A model generated the notes under the pieces. It worked only from the letters and a program-made list of their open reading frames with translations, was not told the origin of the DNA and did no database searches. Made by a program: the position numbers and the translations under genes. A stretch of DNA of 27,359 bases from Methylovirgula sp. Its GTDB lineage: Bacteria; Pseudomonadota; Alphaproteobacteria; Rhizobiales; Beijerinckiaceae. How positions within the stretch are numbered: the first letter of the stretch is position 1; every line of letters begins with the position of its first letter. The stretch spans positions 1-27,359 of the forward strand of contig JASHVQ010000203.1 in assembly GCA_030044485.1 (NCBI GenBank), in the 5' to 3' direction. Shown here piece after piece: positions 1 through 6,027 of this stretch.

Positions 1-53
1 GCCGCGGTGTCGAAAGGGTGCGATTGCGGTGTGTTATCAGAGTCTTCGACCAT
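1..53 (-). CDS. 5' end of an unidentified protein, cut by the window edge
   Basis: Only the first 17 or so codons are inside the window. The minus strand reads MVEDSDNTPQSHPFDTA from an ATG at 53. An AGGGG Shine-Dalgarno-like sequence (plus 61-65) lies seven bases upstream. A second in-frame ATG at 59 would add Met-Ser, but it is only one base from that AGGGG, so 53 is preferred. The acidic, polar N-terminus has no signal peptide. I do not recognise the protein. That it is a gene at all rests on the open frame, the ribosome-binding site and its position upstream of a gene-free stretch. Confidence 0.45.
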   Translation of the reverse strand, partial: MVEDSDNTPQSHPFDTA

Positions 54-316
54 CGACATACCCCTGCCTGAGAGGGGCGGGCGACCCTTATGGTTGTGAG
101 GGGAGCAAGACCCGGCTCATCCGCATCCGCTCCGTGACATCTAACCGATTTTAAAAGATAAAAACTTTCGTAGATCCATGGCATCCGCCAGCCGATATCC
201 TTTGAAGATATGGCATTCTTGCGGGACTGTCACGCTTGCAGCGCGATCGAACTTTGGTCCGTCCGCAACCCGCGCTCTCGCCGGATTTCGCGCCAGTCCA
301 AGGCTTGTTGGTGCCG
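54..316. other. Intergenic region with AT-rich core
   Basis: This is a 263-base stretch between the leftward partial gene and the small secreted protein. Bases about 148-172 are clearly A/T-rich (TTTTAAAAGATAAAAAC) against the GC-rich surroundings, so a promoter for one or both flanking genes probably lies there. I could not fix convincing -35 and -10 boxes. Nearer the leftward gene, bases 61-77 can form a small hairpin (CCCCT at 61-65 with AGGGG at 73-77) that would cover the presumed ribosome-binding site of that gene. No RNA gene was recognised. Confidence 0.35.
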
Positions 317-688
317 ATGCAGAAACGATCGCTTCGTTGCGCGCCTGTTTTCGCTTCGCCTCCATTCGTGGCATTGGCGACTTTGCTCGCCACTTCCGTG
401 CAGGCGGGTCCTTGCGCACCTAAGATCGACAGGGTGCAGGCGCAGGTCGATGCACGAATCGACGCCATCGCCGGCAGCGGGCATGCCGGCATCGAAAGCC
501 GCGCGGCGCGGCTGCATTATCAGCCTACGCCGGCCTCGATCGCGGTAGCCGAGCGGCGCCTCGACGAAAGCGCCGGGACGCGGCGCGCACTCGGCGACTT
601 GGCCCGGGCACGCAAGGCCGATCGCGAGGGACATGCGCAGGCGTGCGAAGCAGCGCTTGCCGAGGCGCGCGCCGCAATCGCCCCCTAG
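317..688 (+). CDS. Small conserved secreted protein, function unknown
   Basis: This 123-residue protein has a Sec-type signal peptide: a basic start (MQKRSLRC), a hydrophobic stretch at about residues 10-29 and a likely cleavage site after SVQA, leaving a mature protein of about 92 residues that begins Gly-Pro-Cys. The mature part is helical and Ala/Arg/Glu-rich, with one Cys at its start and one near its end (AQACEAAL), which could form a disulfide in the periplasm. I chose the ATG at 317 because it directly precedes the signal peptide; the open frame reaches back to 236 without giving a sensible N-terminus. It resembles small hypothetical secreted proteins I recall from Hyphomicrobiales, but no function is known to me. 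Its stop codon shares a CTAG (685-688) with the stop of the convergent bufC-like gene. Confidence 0.6.
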   Translation: MQKRSLRCAPVFASPPFVALATLLATSVQAGPCAPKIDRVQAQVDARIDAIAGSGHAGIESRAARLHYQPTPASIAVAERRLDESAGTRRALGDLARARKADREGHAQACEAALAEARAAIAP

Positions 689-1473
689 CTTTGCAGAATA
701 TCGCGACGGATGCCCCTGATAAGCCCGTCGCCGAACCATCGTGCAAGGAGGCTCGCAGCCCGTTCGGCGACCGCGTCATCCTTGTCGCGGAATGCGAGCA
801 TGCTGCAGATCGCCCCGAAACTCCGCCCCGCCCGCGCCTCAGTCAAGGCAAGCGCCTCCGGCGTTTCGAGCTTCCGGTAATGCGCCTGTTGGTCTTTGCC
901 TCGCCACACCAGGATCGTTTCTGCGCCGCTCGCGGTCTGCGGCGGTGGGGCTTCGATGGCCGCCGCCTCATAAGCCGCGCACGTGCCCGACACCACGCTT
1001 AAGAGCGAGATGCTGGCTTGAAAGTCAAAGCACAGCGCCGGCCACGCCTCTGACGAGAGGCCGGCGAGCCCGCCGACGTCGCAAGGTTCGGCGTCGTCCG
1101 CATCAAAGGCATCGGCGAGCGCGCGTTCGAGCAAGGCGAGGCCGAGCCAGTCGGGCTTGGTGCCCCAAGGCTCCGCTCGCGTCAAGAACTCGGGCAGATG
1201 CCGCCCGTACCAGCGCGCGTTCGGGTGATGCGATCGCGTCGCGGCGATATAGGCTTCGACGAGCGCGCCGAAATCTTCCTCGCCCATCGCATTGCGCAGC
1301 ATCGGATAATCTTCGGCCAGAAAACTCGCATGGCGCAGTCGATAGGCGTCGCTGTAGACCGCAAAGCGCGCCGCGCGGTCGAGACGCCGCGACGGATTGA
1401 CGGAATCGAGGATGGCGCGATCCTCGCCGATGACGGCGTCCTGAAACTTGGCTTGCAGGTCGGCGAGCTTCAT
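685..1473 (-). CDS. bufC: BufC/HvfC-like DUF2063 protein, partner of the MNIO enzyme
   Basis: This 262-residue protein has the DUF2063 ('putative DNA-binding') pattern in residues 1-100: RFAVYSDAYR, a following LAEDYPMLR, then an aromatic/Pro-rich segment ending RHLPEFL. In characterised DUF692 systems this partner binds the enzyme and presents the precursor peptide; despite the old domain name, a DNA-binding role is not expected. Its ATG overlaps the stop of the upstream DUF692 gene by four bases (ATGA, 1470-1473), so translation is probably coupled and the two are made in step. No signal peptide or membrane segment is visible, so it should be cytoplasmic. The family call is firm; the bufC name depends on reading the whole operon as a bufferin locus. 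Confidence 0.85.
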   Translation of the reverse strand: MKLADLQAKFQDAVIGEDRAILDSVNPSRRLDRAARFAVYSDAYRLRHASFLAEDYPMLRNAMGEEDFGALVEAYIAATRSHHPNARWYGRHLPEFLTRAEPWGTKPDWLGLALLERALADAFDADDAEPCDVGGLAGLSSEAWPALCFDFQASISLLSVVSGTCAAYEAAAIEAPPPQTASGAETILVWRGKDQQAHYRKLETPEALALTEARAGRSFGAICSMLAFRDKDDAVAERAASLLARWFGDGLIRGIRRDILQS

Positions 1474-2315
1474 GCCGCCGCGCCAATCTTTTCGGCCGCG
1501 ACGGCCGCGGCGATGCCGCGCGCCTGCTCAAGTTCGGCGAGAAGCTCGGGGAAAGGCGGAAATTTGTCGTCGCGCTCGATCATCACCGAAACCGGCCCAA
1601 ACCGGCGCCAGGCTTCGGCGAACAAAGCCCAAACCTCGGGGCTGACCGGTTCGTCGTGCGAGTCGATCTTGTGCGTCCCTTGGTCGGAATGGCCGGCGAG
1701 ATGAAACTGCACGACGCGGTCGACGTCGATCGACTGGATGAACTCGGTCGGCGCAAAATCATGGTTGAAACCCGAGACGAAGACATTGTTGACGTCGAGC
1801 AGCAGCCAGCAGTCGGCGCGTTCGGCGACTTCCTTCACAAATGTCCATTCGTCCATCTCGGATTCGGCGAAAGTGACGTAGCTCGAGACGTTCTCGATCG
1901 CGATGCGCCGGCCGAGAAAGTCTTGAACGCGCCCGATGCGCTCGACGACGTGATCGAGCGCCTCTTTCGTATAGGGCACGGGAAGCAGATCATGCAGGTT
2001 GACGCCGTGAACGCCCGTCCAGCACAGATGATCGGAGACGAAGGCCGGCTGAAAACGCTCGGCAAGGCGCTTCAGCGCGCCAAGATAATCGAAATCGAGC
2101 GGCGCGGTCGATGCAATCGACATCGAGACGCCGTGCAGCACGATCGGATAATCGGCGCGGATGCACTCGAGGACCGAAAGCGGCCGCCCGCCGGGGATCA
2201 TGAAATTCTCGGAAATGACCTCGAACCAATCGACGGGCGGCTTGTTGTCGAGAATGTCGCCGTAATAGACAGGCCGCAGACCCAGGCCGAAACCGAGCGG
2301 CGCAGGCTTTTGCAT
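1470..2315 (-). CDS. bufB: BufB/HvfB-like multinuclear non-heme iron oxidase (DUF692)
   Basis: This 281-residue protein is a DUF692 TIM-barrel enzyme of the family that includes MbnB, TglH and HvfB. These iron enzymes oxidatively remodel cysteines in precursor peptides. The expected metal-site motifs are all present in order: His61 (HGVSM), Asp95-His96 (SDHLCW), Glu141 (ENVSSY), Asp174 with Asn176/177 (LLDVNNV), His205 and His209 (FHLAGH), Asp218/His220 (DSHDEP) and Glu247 (MIERDD). Its length is normal for the family. The ATG at 2315 is preceded by GAGGAG at good spacing; the open frame extends upstream to 2726 but crosses the precursor gene in another frame, so that extension is rejected. 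It likely acts in the cytoplasm on the product of 2417-2677. Confidence 0.92.
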   Translation of the reverse strand: MQKPAPLGFGLGLRPVYYGDILDNKPPVDWFEVISENFMIPGGRPLSVLECIRADYPIVLHGVSMSIASTAPLDFDYLGALKRLAERFQPAFVSDHLCWTGVHGVNLHDLLPVPYTKEALDHVVERIGRVQDFLGRRIAIENVSSYVTFAESEMDEWTFVKEVAERADCWLLLDVNNVFVSGFNHDFAPTEFIQSIDVDRVVQFHLAGHSDQGTHKIDSHDEPVSPEVWALFAEAWRRFGPVSVMIERDDKFPPFPELLAELEQARGIAAAVAAEKIGAAA

Positions 2316-2361
2316 CTTTTGCTCCTCGGTTCGAATTGCGGAAACCGGCGCGCGGTCAAGC

Positions 2362-2393
2362 CGAGCGCTCTTGCGACACCGCAGGAGCGCTCG
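2362..2393 (-). promoter_or_regulatory. Strong hairpin between precursor and enzyme genes
   Basis: A perfect nine-base inverted repeat (CGAGCGCTC at 2362-2370 with GAGCGCTCG at 2385-2393) encloses, after one mismatch, a further four-base stem (2372-2375 with 2380-2383) and a four-base loop. It lies entirely in the 101-base gap between bufA and bufB. No U-tract follows it on the minus strand, so it is not a classical intrinsic terminator. A likely role is 3'-end protection or partial attenuation, so that more precursor than enzyme is made. The structure is seen; the role is inferred. Confidence 0.55.
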
Positions 2394-2416
2394 CTTTTGG
2401 CGGCCGCGCTCGCCCG

Positions 2417-2677
2417 TCAGGTGATGACCTTGCCGCCCTTCTTCAGGCAGGCGGTTTTCGATTTCACCGGTAGCCAGCCCATTCCCTTGCAGGAATTCTG
2501 CCCCTTGCAGGCGTTGGACGCCGACTTGCAGGCGCCCATCCCCTTGCAGCTGTTGATGCCCGCGCACATGACGCTCTTTGAGGCGGCCTGCGCATCGCTC
2601 GTCGGCGCGACCCCGGCCAAGGCAAGCGCGACGGCGGCGACGGCGATACTGCCGCCTGAAACCAAAGTGATTTTCAT
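2417..2677 (-). CDS. bufA2: BufA2-like bufferin precursor: exported Cys-rich RiPP peptide
   Basis: This 86-residue protein starts with a Sec signal peptide (hydrophobic residues about 9-24, likely cut after SDAQA near residue 31). The mature part holds six cysteines at 38, 44, 50, 57, 63 and 77, five of them spaced six or seven residues apart, in repeats of the form NSCKG, GACKS, NACKG and NSCKGMGW. The C-terminus is Lys/Gly-rich. This fits my memory of bufferins, in which a DUF692 enzyme modifies core cysteines and the exported peptide sequesters metals, shown for copper in Caulobacter. GGGAGAG precedes the ATG. It is first in an operon with bufB and bufC. A methanobactin precursor is unlikely, since those are short and lack a Sec signal. 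The metal and the modification are inferred. Confidence 0.85.
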   Translation of the reverse strand: MKITLVSGGSIAVAAVALALAGVAPTSDAQAASKSVMCAGINSCKGMGACKSASNACKGQNSCKGMGWLPVKSKTACLKKGGKVIT

Positions 2678-2741
2678 TGTGCTCTCCCTCGTGATGCGTC
2701 CGCACGGGCGGCCGCTTCAGGCGCAACGCGCCTCGAACGAC

Positions 2742-2767
2742 TTCGAAGCGGGGGCCTAGAACATTAC
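2742..2767 (-). promoter_or_regulatory. Candidate ECF-sigma promoter of the buf operon
   Basis: On the minus strand a GTAATG (plus 2762-2767) is followed, exactly 16 bases later, by CGAA (plus 2742-2745). This closely matches the GTAACC-N16-CGAA consensus I recall for the Caulobacter ECF factor SigF, which controls metal-stress genes including bufferin loci. The -10 element lies about 65 bases upstream of the bufA start, leaving a 5' leader of roughly 55-60 bases. No sigma-factor or anti-sigma gene is present in this window, so the regulator would have to act from elsewhere. Confidence 0.5.
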
Positions 2768-3199
2768 ACCGAATTCCGGGGCGTAACTCCGCCTGGCCCC
2801 GCGAAGACCGGGCGTCGGCTTTCCGCGCCGCGCGTCATATTGGCGCGTCGCAAGGCCGGCGTAACGATCCCTCGTCGAGGCCGCAGGAAAATGCTGCAAA
2901 GCAGTATCGAACTTCGGCCAATAACCGCTCTCGTTCCGGGCAAATTTGTGTTGAGGCCCGACCTATTTCTCATTATTCATGCGCCGGTTGCGGCTCCGCC
3001 CCCGGATAGCTCATCCGGCCGCGGCGGTGAGCCCAAGCCATTGGCCGGGCAGCCATGTTCGGTTGAAAATCTCTCCCTTGGCCCTGGCCAGCGTGAGAAA
3101 GCCGGTGCCGGGTCCGTGCTGCGGATCTGCCCGAAAATCAATGAAGAAGCGTTTGTCCTTCCGGGCAAAGGCAGCAACTTTAGAGTTTGGGAGACAATG
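2768..3199. other. Gene-free divergent region upstream of sgaA
   Basis: Together with 2678-2767 this makes a 522-base gap between the divergent bufA and sgaA starts. On the plus strand a candidate sigma70 promoter, TTGAGG (2951-2956), 17 bases, TATTCA (2974-2979), would give sgaA an untranslated leader of about 210 bases. The leader is GC-rich with several self-complementary GGCC/CCGG-type segments, but I recognise no known riboswitch. The sgaA frame stays open back to 2840, but that extension has Arg/Pro-rich, low-complexity composition unlike any aminotransferase N-terminus. Confidence 0.4.
2951..2979 (+). promoter_or_regulatory. Candidate sigma70-type promoter for sgaA
   Basis: TTGAGG at 2951-2956 and TATTCA at 2974-2979 are separated by 17 bases, in a locally A/T-richer stretch. 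Each hexamer has four of six consensus bases. It is the best pair I saw in the gap, but a LysR-type activator such as QscR, known to control serine-cycle genes in Methylobacterium, could drive a different start. Confidence 0.3.
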
Positions 3200-4411
3200 A
3201 TGAGCAATAGGCCGCGCTTTCCCGGGCGCCATTTTTTGCAGATTCCCGGCCCCACCCCGATTCCCGACCGCGTTCTGCGGGCGATCGATATGCCGGTCAT
3301 CGACCACCGCGGGCCGGAATTCCAGAAAATCGCAAAGCGCGTGCTCGAAAAGGTCAAGGCTCCGTTCAAGACAAAGAATCCGGTCGTCATTTTTCCAGCC
3401 TCGGGAACCGGCGGCTGGGAAGCCGCGCTGGTCAACACGCTCTCGCCGGGCGACCGCGTTTTGATGTTCGAGACGGGTCAGTTCGCGGCTCTTTGGAAGG
3501 CCATGGCCGCGAACCTCGGGCTGAAGCCCGAGTTCATCGAGTCCGATTGGCGCATCGGCGCCGATCCGGCGCAAATCGAGGAGCGGCTCAAGAAGGACAA
3601 GAATCACGAGATCAAGGGCGTCTGCATCGTCCATAACGAGACGGCGAGCGGCACGACCTCGCCGATAGCCGAAATCCGTCAAGTTCTCGACAAGCTCAAA
3701 CACCCGGCGCTGCTTTACGTCGACGCGGTCTCGTCGCTGGCTTCAATCGATCTGCGCCACGACGAATGGGGCATCGATGTCACCATCGCCGGCTCGCAGA
3801 AAGGCCTGATGCTGCCGGCCGGCCTCGCCTTCAACGCGATGAGCCAGAAGGCGATAGCCGCTTCGAAGAACGCCGGCTTCAACAAATCCTATTGGTCTTG
3901 GGCCGACATGCTCGCCACCAACGCGCAGGGCTTCTTCCCTTACACGCCGGCCACGAACATCATCTATGGCCTCGACGTCGCGCTCGATATGCTCGAGGAG
4001 GAAGGATATGAGCGCATCTTCGCGCGTCACAAGCGGCACGCAGAGGCGACGCGCCGCGCCGTCGTCGCCTGGGGCCTCGAAGTCCTCTGCAAGGATCCGA
4101 AATATTACTCGCCGGTCGTCACGTCCGTTCTTTTGCCGCCCGGCTATGACGCGGACGCCTTCCGCGCCGTCGTGCTCGAGAATTTCAACATGTCGCTGGG
4201 CACGGGTCTGGGCCGTGTCGCAGGCAAGGTATTTCGCATCGGCCATCTTGCCGACACCAACGATCTCACCATCATGGGAGCGCTGAGCGGCGTCGAAATG
4301 GGGCTCGAACTCGCAGGAATCCCGCACAAGAAGGCCGGCGTGCAGGCGGCCATGGCCTATCTCGCGGACGAAGCGCGTAAGACGACGCAAAAACTCGCCG
4401 CCGCTGAATAG
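3200..4411 (+). CDS. sgaA: Serine-glyoxylate aminotransferase (serine cycle)
   Basis: This 403-residue, PLP-dependent class V aminotransferase transfers the amino group of serine to glyoxylate, giving hydroxypyruvate and glycine, a central step of the serine cycle for one-carbon assimilation. Visible hallmarks are the N-terminal PGPTPIPDRV, FPASGTGGWEAAL near residue 65, VHNETASG at 144-151, Asp175 (VDAVSS) for the pyridine nitrogen, and the PLP lysine Lys201 in GSQKGLMLPAG. Length and ends fit the methylotroph enzyme. GGGAG at 3189-3193 suits the second of two adjacent ATGs (3200) better than 3197. It is the main hint that the host is a serine-cycle methylotroph, although the same family serves photorespiration-like glyoxylate metabolism elsewhere. 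No other serine-cycle gene is in the window. Confidence 0.93.
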   Translation: MSNRPRFPGRHFLQIPGPTPIPDRVLRAIDMPVIDHRGPEFQKIAKRVLEKVKAPFKTKNPVVIFPASGTGGWEAALVNTLSPGDRVLMFETGQFAALWKAMAANLGLKPEFIESDWRIGADPAQIEERLKKDKNHEIKGVCIVHNETASGTTSPIAEIRQVLDKLKHPALLYVDAVSSLASIDLRHDEWGIDVTIAGSQKGLMLPAGLAFNAMSQKAIAASKNAGFNKSYWSWADMLATNAQGFFPYTPATNIIYGLDVALDMLEEEGYERIFARHKRHAEATRRAVVAWGLEVLCKDPKYYSPVVTSVLLPPGYDADAFRAVVLENFNMSLGTGLGRVAGKVFRIGHLADTNDLTIMGALSGVEMGLELAGIPHKKAGVQAAMAYLADEARKTTQKLAAAE

Positions 4412-4419
4412 GCGGCGGC
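4397..4419 (+). terminator. Hairpin overlapping the sgaA stop codon
   Basis: An eight-base perfect stem, GCCGCCGC (4397-4404) with GCGGCGGC (4412-4419), surrounds a seven-base loop that contains the TAG stop (4409-4411), and TTCT follows. The U-tract is poor, so termination may be partial. The following gene on the same strand starts 64 bases downstream. Confidence 0.4.
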
Positions 4420-4483
4420 TTCTCCGCATGACCTCGCGCGAGGCGCCGAGGGCAGTGGACCTCCCGCTCGAGCAGGCGCCGTC

Positions 4484-6025
4484 ATGGATCACGCGCTGGC
4501 CGAAGATCAGAACGAGGTCTTCGCCTTTCTTGCGGATCCCGCCACCTACGGGCTGAGCGAGAATATCAAACGTATCGACACGCATGGCGCGGTGGTCTTT
4601 CTTGCGGGGCCGGACGTCTACAAGGTCAAGCGCGCGGTCCGCTTTCCCTTCATGGATTTCTCGACGCTCGAGAAGCGCCGCGCGGCTTGCGAAAACGAGA
4701 TCTTGGTCAATCGCGATAATGCGCCGGACCTCTATCTTGGCACGCTGCCGATAAGGCGCGACGCACAGCGATTGGCTCTCGGCGGAACTGCGGGCGACAT
4801 TGTCGAATGGGTGGTTCATCTGGCCCGCTTCGACGAAGAAAAGACGCTCGACCGTCTTGCCGAGCGCGGCGCGCTCGACCTTGCCATTGCCGCCAAGCTC
4901 GCCGAGATCATGGCCGCGGCCCATGCACATGCGCCGCGCGGCGCGGGTGGCGAAACGCAGATTTTCCGCGGCCGCCTCGAAGATACGATCGAGGGCCTTT
5001 CTGCCGCCGCAGACGTGTTTCCGCGCGCCGCGGTGGCGGCGCTCCGCGAGCGCTTCACGGCGGCCTCCAAGGCGTGTGAATCCTTGCTTTTGCTGCGCGA
5101 GGCGCGCGGCAAGGTGCGCCGCTGTCACGGCGACGCGCATTTGCGCAATATCGTTTTATACCAAGGCAAGCCGGTGCTCTTCGACGCCATCGAGTTCGAC
5201 GATTCGATGGCGACCGTCGATATCCTCTACGATCTCGCTTTCGTTTTGATGGATCTTTGGCAACGGGATTTGCATACCCATGCCAATCTTCTGTTCAACC
5301 GCTATCTCTGGCGCGCTGCCGAAGTCGAGCAGGAACTCGAAGGACTCGCAGCGCTTGCCTTGTTCCTGGCGCTGCGCGCCGCAATCCGCGCGCGCGTGAC
5401 GGCGGCGCTCGGCCGGCTCGAAGCCGGGGCGGGTGAGGTGCGCGCCCGCGAGGCGCGCCGCTTCTTCGCCGCGGCGGAAGATTTTCTCTTGCCACGCCAG
5501 GCGCGCCTCATCGCCATCGGCGGATTTTCGGGCAGCGGCAAGAGCACGCTTGCGCAGGCGCTCGGAGCGAACATCGGCCGCCCGCCGGGCGCCGTGCATC
5601 TGCGCAGCGATATCGAGCGCAAGCGGCTCCTGGGCGTTTCGGAGACCGATCGTCTGCCGCGCGAGGCCTACCAGCCGGAGATCACCGCACGCGTTTATGC
5701 AAGGCTCCGCGAGCTTGCCGCGGTCGCTTTGCACGCCGGCCACAGCGTCATTGTCGATGCCGTCAACGCCAGGCGCGAAGAGCGCGATGCTTTGGGAGAA
5801 CTCGCGGCGCGCGCGCATGTACAATTCAGCGGCCTCTGGCTCGACGCGCCGACCGAGACGCTCATGGCGCGCGTCGACGCCCGCGGAAATGATGCGTCCG
5901 ATGCTACGGCGAGCGTCGTGGGCGAGCAGGCGGCACGCGACCTTGGCCGGCTCGACTGGATGCGGCTCGATTCCAGCCGGAGCCAGGCGACATTGGCGCA
6001 AGATGCTCTCGAAGCCCTGGGCTGA
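4484..6025 (+). CDS. Two-domain kinase: APH-like N-terminus fused to P-loop kinase
   Basis: This 513-residue protein joins two phosphotransferase modules. Residues 1-330 carry the aminoglycoside-phosphotransferase-like fold, with catalytic HGDAHLRN (215-222) and metal-binding Asp234 in LFDAIEFDD. Residues 340-513 form a P-loop kinase with Walker A GGFSGSGKST (346-355) and LRSDIERKRLL downstream, as in the gluconate/zeta-toxin-like group. This fusion is a recognised family (COG2187 plus COG0645) without an established substrate; the APH label does not imply antibiotic resistance. It follows sgaA at 72 bases and may be partly co-transcribed, but I see no clear Shine-Dalgarno before the ATG. It ends two bases before the stop of the convergent dehydrogenase. 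A role in sugar or polyol phosphorylation is only a guess. Confidence 0.85.
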   Translation: MDHALAEDQNEVFAFLADPATYGLSENIKRIDTHGAVVFLAGPDVYKVKRAVRFPFMDFSTLEKRRAACENEILVNRDNAPDLYLGTLPIRRDAQRLALGGTAGDIVEWVVHLARFDEEKTLDRLAERGALDLAIAAKLAEIMAAAHAHAPRGAGGETQIFRGRLEDTIEGLSAAADVFPRAAVAALRERFTAASKACESLLLLREARGKVRRCHGDAHLRNIVLYQGKPVLFDAIEFDDSMATVDILYDLAFVLMDLWQRDLHTHANLLFNRYLWRAAEVEQELEGLAALALFLALRAAIRARVTAALGRLEAGAGEVRAREARRFFAAAEDFLLPRQARLIAIGGFSGSGKSTLAQALGANIGRPPGAVHLRSDIERKRLLGVSETDRLPREAYQPEITARVYARLRELAAVALHAGHSVIVDAVNARREERDALGELAARAHVQFSGLWLDAPTETLMARVDARGNDASDATASVVGEQAARDLGRLDWMRLDSSRSQATLAQDALEALG

Positions 6026-6027
6026 GA

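Noticed and set aside
685-2677. Reading the DUF692 locus as a methanobactin (mbn) cluster
   Set aside because: The precursor is 86 residues with a Sec signal and six Cys, unlike short MbnA peptides, and no MbnT, MbnM, MbnP or similar genes are present.
1470-2726. A 418-codon open frame extending the DUF692 gene upstream
   Set aside because: The extra N-terminal part overlaps the precursor gene in another frame, has no homology to DUF692 proteins, and the start at 2315 has a clear GAGGAG.
3743-5140. A 465-codon minus-strand open frame opposite sgaA and the fused kinase
   Set aside because: It is antisense to two well-supported genes and its Arg/His-rich composition is typical of shadow frames in GC-rich DNA.
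4484-6025. Antibiotic resistance gene, from the APH-like domain
   Set aside because: The domain is part of a known two-kinase fusion family in ordinary chromosomal context, with no mobile element or resistance neighbours.
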